Shown here: in pieces, positions 27,011 through 40,108 of the stretch
How the letters are laid out: each line of letters opens with the position of its first letter
Numbering within the stretch: position 1 is the stretch's first letter
The notes under the pieces: generated by a model
Told to the model about the DNA's origin: nothing
The model's input: the letters and a program-made list of their open reading frames with translations, nothing else
Database searches by the model: none
Program-made: the position numbers and the translations under genes
Source of the DNA: Muraenolepis orangiensis
Lineage: Eukaryota; Chordata; Actinopteri; Gadiformes; Muraenolepididae
Length of the DNA stretch: 64,000 bases
Direction of reading: 5' to 3'
Assembly (NCBI GenBank): GCA_027704905.1
Contig: CM051015.1
Span: 13,362,920-13,426,919 of the forward strand

Positions 27011-28512
27011 AACGTGATCCTATTACCTCCTCCTAGTTATCTGGGGGGGCGGGGGGGGGGGGGGTTGTGCTGCAGGCCAACACTGTTATCACCCGTTATC
27101 AGCCGTTGTTTTGTTCAACAAGATAAAGGGTCTGCAAGCAAAAGCCCATTACTTTGCCATTGGCAGGCCATGGCAGGGAACCTCGGAGAGACCCGCCGAA
27201 GCCCTTTCTCATGTTTTCTGTGCTTTAAGGTGGAAACCCATACCAATAATCCATTTGTCAAGAAGCCATATTGCTTTTTTTTAAATGTCCTCTTTTATAT
27301 CCTTGCCGTTTGAAGTATTGCTGAAAAATGCCCCCTTATTCTCCTGCTGAGAGCATTTCTGTGTTTTGGTGTAGACGCTAATAACTAATGAGTCATTTGT
27401 ACTATTAAATCACTTGTTTTTCTTTCAGTTGTGTATGCAGCTGTGCACGTGTAGGGGTTTGGTGACGCGGGTGAAAGAGAAGCTTATCAGTGTGAAAAGG
27501 TTTGTAAAAACGGATACCTTTTCCCTCCAACCTTTTTAAAGATTTTTCGGGTTATGCTCACCTTCATCGAGTATTAGATGAATGTTTTAATGTAAGGAAA
27601 TCCAGCCAAGCATCCGACCCAAAAGCACTTAACCATAATTCATGATGTGCCCAAATGGCACATAATGCAAAAGCGGTACGTCATGGCAGAGTATAGCAAT
27701 TATTTTATCATTCTCATATGGAGAAAAAAAAGGGCAATCAAATGTCACCTCACTAGGTACCATATAACATTTACATACAACCAATGTACGTATATAACAT
27801 TACAACAGACAAGAAGCCGGGCAACAAATCATTTTGCGAATCGAATGCTTTTCTCAATCACAAGACTCTCATGGAAGGCTACATATCCCCTTCTGCAACA
27901 TTTGTATTGATTTAGACTTGACACCAAAATGACACGAAACAAACTCGCCTATCAAGAATACATTGCATGACATTGCATTTAAGACACGTAAGATACTGCT
28001 CAACATGTGCATTGCAACATGGTACATAGCCTAGTCTTTTTAGTTGAGTTAGTGATTCAGCAGACACTAATGCCAAGCACCACGGTCCCATTCTTCATTG
28101 GAGTATACTCATTTAGGTGCTCTGCCATTTTAAGTACGACTTACCTTTGAGTCCTGAGTGTGACATTTTTCCGCTAATGTCATTCTTTCGGGGAACTTAT
28201 TTGCACTTTGGATCATAATTGATGAACTGCAGAATTTGGAGGTAGCAATATAACTAATTTCTTTGGGCCATCTGATTTGCACTTTGCACAATAATAAAAA
28301 AAGCATGGGCACTTAGATAAAACACATCATTAACTGTTGAGAACCCTTATTCAGAGATCATGGTGGAAAGACTGTCCCATATAAACATGGACAAGCTTTT
28401 TAGTATGACATCAAGAGTTAATGGCTTTTCCAAATGAGACATTTTCAAAAGATTTGGTTTTAATGTCACCCATAAATAGTAGACTGGTTAAGACATAATT
28501 AGGTAGGATTTA

Positions 28513-28547
<35 letters not shown>

Positions 28548-28758
28548 AGAGACAGAAATGCTTGTGCTTTTTGTTTTTATTTATTTAACTCTTTTCTCAC
28601 ACTTTTCTGATTGACATTGATCCTGTTAGCACTACACATTTGGACTGTATAATAAGTAATTTAAACTGACGTTGTCAATGTGTGCATTAGTGGACACTAT
28701 CGAGGATTACACATGCAAGTGAATGTGGCACTTCTCTCCAATTGTAAATATCTTCTTT
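27011..28758. other. Unannotated sequence with G-run and GT array
   Basis: A G-rich run (27043-27064) and a GT array (28517-28544) are present. The open frames at 27014-27313 and 27647-27910 have no recognisable domain. Confidence 0.5.
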
Positions 28759-29012
28759 CATACTTTGCTGGACTTTCTGGACTCATCATAGTTACTCCAC
28801 TGTATTCATGATATTCATGTTGCTGCTGCACTAAATGCTTTTAAAATATTTAATATTTGCACAATTCAACACATATCATTTATTTTTATTGTATATTTTA
28901 ATTGTATGGTTTTGTTTTGGAGATTCATACTGCAGGAGGGAATGGGGAGTAAGTAAGCATTCCAATGTACTTGTTGCAAATAGCCAATTAATATATTGTA
29001 TCTTGTATCTTC
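28759..29012 (+). mobile_element. L2-type LINE 3' UTR fragment (copy C)
   Basis: It shares CATACTT, then GCTGGACTTTCTGGACTCAT, GCACAATTCAACA and GGAGGGAATGGGGAGTAAG with the other copies. It ends in TATTGTATCTTGTATCTT, the repeated heptamer tail. No coding sequence remains. Confidence 0.7.
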
Positions 29013-30394
29013 TGATATCTAAGTATGACATATACAGAAAGCAACAAGGTTAAAAATAACACAAACTTTAGCAACATACACATGGCAGCGATGTGAACCA
29101 CTGATAGGTCATCTAGCTATAGCGTAGGGAGAAGAAAAGTGTTCTGGACAGCAGCAGCACCACCCCCACTCCACTCCCACCGGAAACCCGCGGAGTCAGG
29201 TGAGACATGGCAAATTGCCTCTCTGCTGCTATACAGCCGACACAAAGCAATTACTGAAGACATCCAGCCAAGTCAATACCATTCATATCGCACACTAGTT
29301 AACCTTGAGGGAAAACTTTTCAGTGTGCAATTTTGCCTGAGACAGAAGAAGCAGTCAAAGGAGTAACATAAACAACACAGTACTTTTGGAATCACAACGG
29401 CTAACTGTAAGATACGATTTACCTGATTAATCCCAGATGGGAAATCCCAGTGGCATAGTGTTCTATAATAGTATGCAATAAAGTTATGAACCGTATGTGC
29501 AACAACCCACCAGTCTGAGCCTGTCATTTAATAGTGTAATGAGCATGCAGTTATACTAATGAGATGCTGATATTTCAAATACAATAATAAGTTATACTAT
29601 AATTAAATATTATTGTCTAAACAACAATTGCTATTCGGTAAACAGATTAATAATGGGCATAATAGGAACTCGTACAACCCTCTCGTGTCACTTGATTGAT
29701 TATATTCAGATACAAAACTAACAAACACTAATGGAGAAACAAGCCAAAATGCAATTATTGCAGACCAGTTGTGACAGTTATATTGTCCATGCTAGAACTA
29801 ATAAATATATTGCAAATGCTGTCAAAAGGCTACTTCCATGTTTACTGTGACGCAATCAGCTTATGTGACAGATTTGGCATTTTAAGGTTTGCTAATTTAT
29901 TTAGCTTGTTTGATTTAGCCAACCGTAAACATCTGCATCACCCCGTAGAACTCTGTCCTCTCCTGGACAATATGTTCTCAGACCATGTGCACATATGCAA
30001 TTATGTCTCTCATATATGTTTTTTTTGTGGAGTGGCTTTTACTGTCTTCAGTGGACACTATCGATAAAAATGCTTGACAAGGTACGTCTGTTTTCTTTGA
30101 AATCCGCCACGAACAACAAGACAGATGACAGAAAGCTACCCTCGGGGAGAAGGAACGGGCATGACCATTCATTGTGCCGTTCCACATCTTTTCTTCTTTT
30201 CCCGGTGGTGGGACAGATTGATGCATGAGTTGATAAACCTGCCTCACTCTCACTTCACCCACTGAAGGTACCCCCTCCCTCCGTCTCTTTGGAGCCCCCA
30301 CGGTAGCTCTGCACAGCGTAATAACATGTGAGTATGTCCTTCCTTGGAACAGACTACTTACTACCACCACTGCTTTATTCCCCATCTTATTCAG
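29013..30394. other. Unannotated sequence
   Basis: A 135-codon minus frame (29978-30385) and a 98-codon plus frame (29771-30067) carry no recognisable domains. Confidence 0.45.
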
Positions 30395-30560
30395 AGTCAG
30401 TTTGGTTTATTTGTCACATGTACCGTCTACAATTGTACATTAAAATATTATCACCAGCCCAAACATGTGCAAAGTAACAAATTTAAAAAAAGATCAAGAG
30501 ATTTACATAAATGCAAAAATACAAGAGAATACATACATTTAAATATTTACGTAACTGCGG
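30395..30560 (-). mobile_element. Probable LINE/SINE 3' tail
   Basis: The plus strand has CAGAGTCAGTTTGGTTTATT then TGTCACATGTACC, the complement of a GTGACAAATAAAC-type non-LTR element end, followed by A-rich sequence. No coding part is seen. Confidence 0.4.
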
Positions 30561-32883
30561 AATATATGGATAGGTCACAATAAACATATGCATTAGTAGG
30601 CTTATTCTGATGCATCGGTGATGAGCAGCTGTCAACACAATATTGTTGATTTGAAATATGAAATATATATTTCAAATATACTGTGTACGTGGGTATTATT
30701 AAATATATGATTTACATATTATTTATATATTATATTATATGTGTATATTTTATTATAAATAAATAAATAAATATTATTTTATTTAATATTTTAAGCAACG
30801 TCTTGAGACGTAGCCTGAATGCAGTATTGGATTTTTCCTGGATTTTTTCCTGGATATGCTGTTTCATTTGACAACAGGTTCAGGCTTTGGTCGCAGGATC
30901 ATTGTCATCAATTAGTGTACCAATAAAAGCATACAGTATTTGGTTATTCGTAACAATCAAAAATAACACTGGCGCGTGAGCCTTTTAAGGCTTTTTAACA
31001 GTATTTGATTCATCAATAACTCAACTTCAATACATCTGTGAGTCAGCTGCAACACATTTCCTGTGTGTGTGTGTGTGGTGTGTGTGTGTGTGTGTGTGGT
31101 GGGGGGGGCATTCAAACATGCCTAGCGGTGGTCAAGTCCACCCCTGCCTAAACGTACATGCCGTTGCGTCCCCGTTGGGGTTGAAAATGTGATCACAGTT
31201 GAAAAGCCCAGAACTGTGGGTCAGTGTTGGGAATATTTTCAACAGCGTGGGGTATGTTGTGAGGCAGAAAGCTGCCCGCACTTGTCTAGAGAGTCGTAGC
31301 CTCAAGCTGCACAAACATAGTGTCCTCAAAGAGCCAGCCAACATCCTCCCAGCTATTATCCTAGATGCATTACCTAGGGACCCAAACTAAGCATTGCACA
31401 CAGAGGTGGGAAAGTAGGCTGTGCTCCGCCACAGGAGAGCTGGCTAGTAGGTGTGCCAAAAAAAAGAGAGAAAAATGTTGTTCTCTCTCAAAAAACAATG
31501 GACTTTTTGGCAAGCTTAATGTTTATACCTCTAGCTTTCACTCATAGTTACAAGGCTTAACAACTCAAAGGTAGAAGAGATGAATTTGGTAGTAAGGGGG
31601 GCTAAAGGCTTGTTTATACTATATTTTGTGAAGTTGATGACATCCACAGATGGCGCACGCGCCTCCTGCAAGCACAGAAACATGTTTACCCCAGACATTG
31701 TCCTGTAGAAACCGGTCTTCAAGTTGTGGGTGTATGATGGAAATTCTTGTGTTCATCATGTATGGCATGACAACAACGACGGAAGAAAAGCAAAAAGCAG
31801 GCTTGAATCTCGGGAGAAAGGCAGAACTAAACATTTACTCTCCCCTGCCAAACGACTGCATTCACCAATTGTGTGGGTCAGGACAGAGAGGGCAGTGGAG
31901 TCACTCCCTGGGACAGCTTGCGTACAGCTGCAGTGATACTATCTGTGAGGTTTCCTTCAAAGCATAGAGACGGTGGGCGCACAGGTCAGTGAAAAGGAAG
32001 CCACGGGGGCCGCTCATTAATCACCATCAGTAGCTCTGCCTTGACAAAGTACACACTTTGCCGGGGAGTAACCGCTCCGAATGACACCGCTGCGGTCCTC
32101 CGGCGAGAGAGTATTGCCCCGTGGCCGCACTGACTCATCAAACAATCCAAAGGAAGCAATATTCTGTTAAACGAGCACTGTTCCTCCACCATTAGGTCCA
32201 CAGTTCCCTTTTCATTGAATGCCCTAATAGCCCCCTGCCTTGGACAGGTTCACAGCAAATTGCCTTCCCTAAATGATTAACCAAGGAAGCCCCCGTCCCC
32301 CTGTCCCCACCCCCACCACTGAAGCGCTGAAGGAAGCCTATGGAAAAGCTGAACAACTGAACAATGATGACAAGTGTGTAAATCCTTTTAATGAAGTCAA
32401 GTCATGTCTTTATTCCACTTGTATTAGTCATGGCTTGGACATTAAATGACCCAGCCTTGCAGGATTAAGTAAAACCATTGAGCCACCATGGTCACGGCTC
32501 AGTTCTCTTCACATGTGTGTTCACGTTCAGAACAATGGATATGTCTTGTTCTATTATTCTATGTTCTATTATGTATCAATTTAGAATGGTGAGGTACAGC
32601 GTGAAGGTCTGCTTTTGTACCAGCAAGACCATTGCTTCCCTCCATGTATTCAGTGGCTTATTTCTTTCTCTGGCACACATTGTATCGTCCTCTTAAAGCT
32701 ATGGCCAGAGCCATTACTGCCACAAAATAGTAATGCAATTTGGTTTTTGCTTTGAATAAAATGTATTACAGACAACTTATTTCCTCCCTGGCACTTTAAT
32801 TGAATAGAACCCAAAATCAAATCAGACATTTGTGACATTTATTAAGGATGTGCAGACAACCCATTTTCAAAGTCTGCAATACA
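30561..32883. other. Unannotated sequence with AT-rich block and GT arrays
   Basis: 30655-30790 is AT-rich with palindromic ATATTTCAAATAT words. A GT array with GGTG interruption lies at 31059-31109. Frames at 31132-31344 and 31650-31967 have no domains. The GC-richer 31980-32220 stretch is complex and could be conserved non-coding DNA, but this is unproven. Confidence 0.45.
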
Positions 32884-32978
32884 GGAGATGTATACTGTGG
32901 GAGGGAATGGGGAGTAAGCATTCCAATGAACCTGTTTCAATTGGCCAATACAAATATATTGTATCTTGTATCTTGTAC
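32884..32978 (+). mobile_element. L2-type LINE 3' end fragment (copy D)
   Basis: Only the last ~95 bp of the shared 3' UTR remain: GTGGGAGGGAATGGGGAGTA, a CATTCCAATG word, then the tail TATTGTATCTTGTATCTTGT. It is severely 5'-truncated, as is common for non-LTR insertions. Confidence 0.7.
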
Positions 32979-34744
32979 AAATACAAATTAGCATTTTTGG
33001 TAATTGTTTATTATATTTGTCTAAAAATTACAACCCTAACATAAACCAAAATACACATTTAGTTTACTACTGGTTGATTTAGTTTCAGTATTCAACTTTT
33101 GTGAACAAACTTAAAAATCCATAAATTTCAGTGTAATTAATGACAGAGTTCTGGATATACAAATATCATTAAGTCCACGCTGTGGCGGCTGTGGAGGCTT
33201 ACGTTGGATGGCAGTCCTATCATGACAAATAGAACACAACAGGGGAACGAGTAAGCCACGTACTCCAACTGTGCATGATGAAATCCCTTCTAAATGAGAT
33301 GCTGGGAGCTGCTTCCTGCTTCCTGCTTCCTGCTTCCTGCTGCTTCCTGCTTCCTTAATGGTCATCTTTACAATTGTCAAGTTATTATGAAAGCCAAAAT
33401 GCGTGCGTATACGTAAGCTTACCCAATGTATAATATATATCAGATAGTTGATAGACTTTCAAGAGTGTGACAGCATGTGTTACAATGTCATTGTAAACAG
33501 CATGTGTAACATGCAATCCACAGCCTCATAAATACACGTTGCTTCAAGGGACATATAAGTGCCACCGTTAATATCAGTCGTTATATATTCGTTTTGGTGC
33601 CTGTGATGTTTCCTTTGTGTGTGTGTGTGTGTCAGTCAGAGAGTCAGCCACAGGTTAACACTTTGTGATACGGCACTAGAAACCCCATCAACAAAAGCTT
33701 AGGGATGCTGTAGACAATGTTTATTTAGGCATCAGCCGCTGGAATATTGAAGAGGCCAAAGTGTATCCAAGGGTATCCAATCCACATGTCATACAGGCCC
33801 AGGGGTGGTAAAAGCAGTCTTTGTCTGGTCTTGGGAATTCATTTCAGTTCTAGTACCTACTTGCCAGGTCTACCATCTGGCAGCCTTTAAAGGGCAATAC
33901 CCTTCTGGGTGATCAAACCATTGTAACTGTCTCTCCTGGCTTCACTAAAACATCTGTTAATCCGCTAACCAATATCATTTGTCAAAATAATTTTGTTGTA
34001 GTGATTGTACCGAGGAGCATTTAAACGTGAGAGCGCCCTTGCTACAAGTGAAACAAAAGCAATATCACTTCTGTGCAAACACTACTCTCCATTTCCAGGG
34101 CAGCTCTGCCCCGGGGGTTAGTCCATCTCCTTGGTTTAGTCAGATGTGGGGTGGATGAGTTTTGCTGTCGGGAGGATTGGGGGAAATGTGTTTAAGGTCT
34201 CACTTTGTACATGAAATGAATTTGGTGCCATGCATTGTAGGACCCGCTGCAGCTTGTTCTATTACCTGGGTCGTCAATGCGGCACTTGCAAAGGTTGTGG
34301 GTTGGGGTTGCTGCTTTCTGTAAAGGCTCCCACCGTGACTTTGCAGAGAGAGGGAGAGGGGGAGAGAGCGAAAGAGAGAATTAGAAATAGGGGCGTTCAC
34401 TTTGTCCTTGTACTAGAAACTGGGATAATAAGTAGCTGCGACATCCTCTCACATTTTCTGCTCCTGCAGGGAAACCACGATGGCGTATTTTTGAAATGGT
34501 AATGATTTAGAGACGAGACACAGGAAATGCAGACACACCTGGAATGCATGTGTTTTCTTATGCAGTTTTCCTGTTGCCTATTAATCATTGATGGGTGCAT
34601 TGTTCCACACAGAATTAGAGTCTGTTTGTGGTTTTAGCGGACGGAGGGGGGGGGGGGGGATTTTGAAACATGATGTATCTAGTTGAATTGTGATAAAATA
34701 TCTATATAGAGAGGACTGCTGCTGCCCAATAGTTTTGCTTGGAA
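32979..34744. other. Unannotated sequence with CTTCCTG array
   Basis: A CTTCCTG heptamer array (33310-33355) has one CTG slip. A short GT run lies at 33617-33633 and a poly-G run at 34645-34659. No gene is supported. Confidence 0.5.
33310..33355. repeat. (CTTCCTG)n array
   Basis: About 6 heptamer units. Confidence 0.9.
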
Positions 34745-35172
34745 TCCCCGTCTCCTGGGCAGGTATACACCACGAGACACACAGGACTCATACCGTCTCC
34801 TGGGCAGGTACACACTGCTATACACATGGGACTCGTACCGTCTCCTGGGCAGGTATACACCACTAGACAGACACACGGGACTCGTACCGTCTCCTGGGCA
34901 GGTATACACCACTATACAGACACACAGGACTCGTACCGTCTCCTAGACAGGTATACACCACTAGACAGACACACGGGACTCGTACCGTCTCCTGGGCAAG
35001 TATACACCACTAGACAGACACACGGGACTCGTACCGTCTCCTAGACAGGTATACACCACTAGACAGACACACAGGACTCGTACCGTCTCCTAGACAGGTA
35101 TACACCACTAGACAGACACACGGGACTCGTACCGTCTCCTGGGCAGGTATACACCGCTATACAGACACACTT
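34745..35172. repeat. 49-bp minisatellite, ~9 copies
   Basis: The word TACCGTCTCCT recurs at about 34791, 34836, 34885, 34934, 34983, 35032, 35081 and 35130, giving a 49-bp period after one 45-bp unit. Units also carry AGGTATACACCACTA and AGACAGACACAC. Variants alternate between CTGGGCAGG and CTAGACAGG. The period is not a multiple of three, so the frames over it are not coding. Confidence 0.95.
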
Positions 35173-38100
35173 TCACTTTCGTCATCATTGTAAAGCTTGT
35201 CCAACGTGTAGGGAACTCTGCTTACCCGGGCCAGCCACTAAACGTCGGCACCCGAGCCAATATTATACCGCCTCAACAACAATGGATCACTGAGCAACGG
35301 CGAAGGCTTCGGACTACTTCAATATAAAAACAAAAAAAACAGAAAATGTGGAGGTCAATGTTGGTACTGTGGCGTGCCGCCACAAACAAATCAATTGATG
35401 CGAAACACTGAGGTGTCCTTTGCAGACATATATAGTATTTGGTGGTTGTGAACATTAGAATACATATTTATAGAAACTGTTGTTACTTTACCTTCATGTC
35501 ATGCTTTAATGTAATGCTTTTGATGCATTATTTTGATGCAATAAAGACATTTCTTCAATCCTTCAAGCACATATTCTAATGCTTCCATATGCCTTGCTTG
35601 AAAATACATAATAATGCATAACTCATGGTCAAATCACATTGCGGGAGTTTGGAGCATTAAACGGATTCCAACCAATCTTTGGGTAATATTACTTTAAATA
35701 TTACCATGTGCCTTCATTTCCTCAGTGACCTCCTAAAGCCGAGGCGATGCCCATCATCAGCTTCAAGGCCTCTGCTAATCAGGGCACTTGAGTGATACAA
35801 AAGAAGCAGGGGGCTGTGAAAAGCCCTGCTGGGCCTGCTGGGCCCACAAGTCCACATAGACCACAACACAGCCAAAGTCACTTTGGGAAATACAACTCGC
35901 TGACTCAGAGCATGTGGATATATTACTACTGCATTGTAACATCTCTTGTGAGATATAAAATTGAACATATTGAAGGCACACAAAATATTATTGTTATCGT
36001 TATATAAAAACATTTTTGGTGGTGCACACCAATTTAGTCTAGGTAGAAATGGTAATGCATAACGAAGTTCATTAATTGTGTATTTATGTTGATGTTTGAT
36101 GTTGGTCCAAAAAAGCCCAAATCGTATTAAGTTGTTCTATATTCATATTTGTATGATATATCTAATTCAAGATGATTTGTTATTTAGTGTAAAATTTCAC
36201 ATACAGTATGTGTCGTGTTATATAAATGGGGACGCATGGGGATATCATCACATTCAACATTCAGACTTGTTCAATAAGTGTTTTTTAGTCATGCTAATTA
36301 AATAAGGCCTCTGTTATGGTTGGCTTTCTTTCCTGAATCACAAGTATATTTACTTTGCCAGGAGGATTTGTGGCGCATTATGAGTCTAAGGAAATTGGCA
36401 TAGTGGGGAAGACGGATCCGACAGTCTTGCTGTGAAGGCAACATCAAAGATGAACCCCACTCAAAATGCCTGTGAATCCTGACACACGCACATCTTTTTT
36501 GGGGCAGAAAATACGGGGAGTCTAGCAAGGTTATCTGCTGCATCCTCTCTTGAACATCAAGGTTCTTCAACCTGAGAAGTTGTGTGCCAAGTGGACACCA
36601 CTTTTCTGACTTGTTGTCATAGTTCTTTAGAGTAGGGGCTTTGGTCATTAAAGACAACAGTTCAATAAAGGCATAAATACAATCAATAATGTCAACAACA
36701 CAATCTCTGTGGGGGTTGTTTTTCAATGTCAGTACATTCAATAAAAATGGGGACGGTAGATTGTACATTCTGATCACTCTTTTTAGCCCGTTCAATCGAT
36801 TCCCCAAACTAGCTACTACAGCTAAGCTGTCTGGGCTTGACTGTAAAGTTTTTCAAATGTAATTTTTCAAACGTCTTGCATCTGCAGTGAATAAACGTCA
36901 CGTGTGAGATTGTTTCATTTTAAAAGGCAATTAACCATGCAACACTTTGTATTATCCAACTATCACCTGTATATTAGAAGCCCCCGAATGGCAACAGTGA
37001 CCGCCAGTGTTCTAAGTTGGAATATTGCATGTGGGCTAATTCACCAATTACCTTGGACTTTAGGTTGCTTACTTACTAACTTTAACAGCAAACGCCTGGG
37101 GATGGAGGCTGGCACTACAGTAGCCAAACATAATGCCAGCTTCTCATAAAATAGTCTTTTTCAATCCTTTTCAAGAAAGACATCCAGTCCCTTCACAATG
37201 GTTGTGTCACACCATGGATGGAGTGACTGACATTTTGTTGCTCTATATACAACACTAAGAGCCACTAAACCTGAAGGAGTAAATGCATATGGTTTTTAGG
37301 TTTTTATGGTTTTAAAGTGCTTAGCTTTACCTTGGATGCCAAGATGTGCAGCTGAAAGTGCACTTTGTACCATCGGTTTATTAATACTTTAGTCTCCTAC
37401 CTTGTCTCCCTGTGCATTCTCTCAGTGTGAGTTATTGAACCCTAATCAACAACACTATTCACAGGGTTGTGTAATATCCTGTTCACGCCATCAGATTTCA
37501 TCAGTGTTTGTACAACCTCATCCTTGGAATGGCTTCTGGGCTCCTGTTCCTTCCAACCGAATTAACTAGGAATCGTGGAGGAATGACCGTGCTCTCGTTT
37601 GTTTACTTGATGTAAAAAATATTATATTAATAAAATGGGAATAAAATGAATACATGCTTTAATGATCCACTAATAAAGCATCAAACAACAGCATATGTAC
37701 CAAATATTCCTAGGACACGACTAATACGCGAACACACAAACTGATGTCAAACCTCCAACAGATGTAAACTATAATTAGGGGGAGGTTATGTATCTGCAAT
37801 GTTCAGAGGTGACATAATACACACCACTTAGTGTTAACAACTTTCTCTTCCAATTAGGCAAGATATTCAATTAAATGAATATGAGAATTGCACTCAATTC
37901 TTAGCCATGGCCTTGGACAGTGGGCGATTTCTTCAAACTACTTTTGCTCGAGTGCATGTCATAATATGTTCATGGTTACTGTGTGTATTCAAATGACACT
38001 ATCCATGGGTGATTTACTAAGAGCCAAGAGAATTATACATTTCAGTGTGTATCAAGGGTTCTGAAAGAATAAGTAATACTCCAAACAAGGCAGGAAGTTA

Positions 38101-38788
38101 GACTGTCCTACCAGCCACGCAGAGCAGCAGCAGCAGCTTGCTTTATATAAGCGTGAATAACATGGGTCTTTACACTGCGCTCTGTGGCGTTTGTTATTCA
38201 TACTGTATGCTAATCAGGCTCTGGGTGCCACTAGGCTTCTGGCGGCGCAAAGCAAATATTAAAGTCAAAAAAATAAATAACCAAGACACTCAGCTGGAAG
38301 GGGGGAAGTGATCACTTCCACATAAGGGAGGCTAAGGTTGACATATTTACCTACGTCAATGTACGACTTGAAAGTGAACTTTTAGACCTGTGGTGTTTTT
38401 TTTGTTAAGACTTTAGTTAAGAGATTTTGTGTCTGAAACAAAGTTTTAGTTTCGTTGGATTTAGTCCTACTGCAGATATGATCGGATCATTCTGTGTTGT
38501 ATTCGTCTCATTTGTAGTCTGTTGCACTGTGCAAACACATACACTGTGGTGGCAAATTCCACCATTAGTCCTACAATTGGAATGGCTGTCCCCGGGGTTT
38601 GTTTGTTTGCTTTTATTTTTATTTTTAAGTAAATCAAAAATGTACCTTTGTTTTTTCCTTTTGTGTTTTTTCCCCCCCATTCCAGTTAGTTTTCTTTTAA
38701 ACCACAGACAGCTGTTCTTCTTTCACCGGCCATTTGGAGCAACTTATTTTGATACCGATCAACAGTGGTGGGACATGGGACATGATTG

Positions 38789-38790
<2 letters not shown>
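35173..38790. other. Unannotated sequence, one 169-codon orphan frame
   Basis: A minus frame at 36298-36807 is open for 169 codons with no low-complexity bias and no domain I recognise. A LINE-tail-like end (GCAATAAAGACATTTCTTCA) lies near 35538-35570. Nothing else is identified. Confidence 0.4.
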
Positions 38791-38864
<74 letters not shown>

Positions 38865-38894
38865 GCACGGGCATGTGTGTGTGTGTGTGTGTGT
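38791..38894. repeat. (GT)n microsatellite
   Basis: GT array with a GGTG step near 38820 and a non-GT break near 38863-38873. Confidence 0.95.
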
Positions 38895-40062
38895 CCCTTA
38901 TTCAAAGCAGATGGAGTCTAAATGGAGGTACTGTGGACTGCAGTACCAGGCCGCACTCAAAGACTCAATTGGAGGTCTTGGCTAATTCAATCAGCGGCGG
39001 CCCTCTGAGTCTCCCCTGCAGCAGCCAGGTGGGACTTGGTGGTCATTCTATTTGACACTAACTCCGGCTCACAAGCCTATGAGCACGGCACCACACAGCC
39101 TGCGTTGACGGTATGGACACATTGGGCTTCTTCTCTAAAGGGACATTCGGCAGCACCTTACAAAGTTTCCAGCAGCACACAATACAAATGGTTAATTTGA
39201 GATATGTGTTTTATTGCAATACCGTGTAATCATAGTTGAATATGAGGGGGGCGGGGTATGCTCATTTGCATTTTTAATGACCATGTATGCTAAGGATATA
39301 AGTTGCTGTGTTCCTGATTGAGGCTGTGTGATGGATTGCTGTAATGTTCTCACATAAAATGCATACAAGAGGAGATATTTTCAATTGAAAATAATAAGAT
39401 GCATGGGCTTAACTCAAATTAGAGAATTGTTTTGGGTTTCCCCCTCCTTTAGTTATCTTAATTCAATCAAATGGCTAATGGCTATTTTTGGATCATGATG
39501 TGTGTTCTTCAATATTCTTGTAATGGAAGACAAGCTCACAGCTCTTTTGGCTGTGACGATGTCTTTGTACTTCCTCAGTAGCATCCCCTGAGTTAACAGG
39601 GCACGGACTTTCAGTTCTGCAGTGTGTATCCCCTATGTGGATGGCCTGTTACTTGATCAGAAGAAATATGTGTTCAAACTTCTGAAGGATCGTACCAAAC
39701 ATAACATCTTATAAACATCTATTACGGCGAAGTCACTTGAGGCTGTAGGTTGTCGGGGAGAAGCTTATTGTTTTCTCTTTTTTTTTTTTATTGCATGTCA
39801 AAGACAAGTAGCTGCTGTTTAACGGATGGTTGAAGAGTTTTCCGTCTCTGAATGGATGGAAAGGAAGAGATGGAGACTTTTCCTCCTTCGCTGCGATACG
39901 GCTCATTCAGCTGAACGTGTTGTGGATTTTGTGCGAACAAATCAATTTGCCGTACTTTCTTTTGGGAGTGAAGAAAAAAAAGCAAAGGTAATTTTGTCCT
40001 TTGTTTGAAAACCAAATCATCTCTGTTTTACCACTGAGCACCTTGTCTCGCTTTCATAACTC

Positions 40063-40063
<1 letters not shown>
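38895..40063. other. Unannotated sequence
   Basis: No domain-bearing frame is visible. A T-run lies near 39779-39789. Confidence 0.5.

Positions 40064-40104
<41 letters not shown>
40064..40104. repeat. (AT)n microsatellite
   Basis: About 20 AT units. Confidence 0.95.

Positions 40105-40108
<4 letters not shown>

Noticed and set aside
29978..30385. 135-codon minus-strand gene
   Set aside because: No domain or homology pattern seen, and a chance frame is plausible.
31650..31967. 105-codon gene
   Set aside because: A competing frame overlaps on the other strand and no domain is recognisable; likely chance.
34745..35172. CRISPR-like array
   Set aside because: The whole 49-bp period is conserved, so there are no variable spacers.
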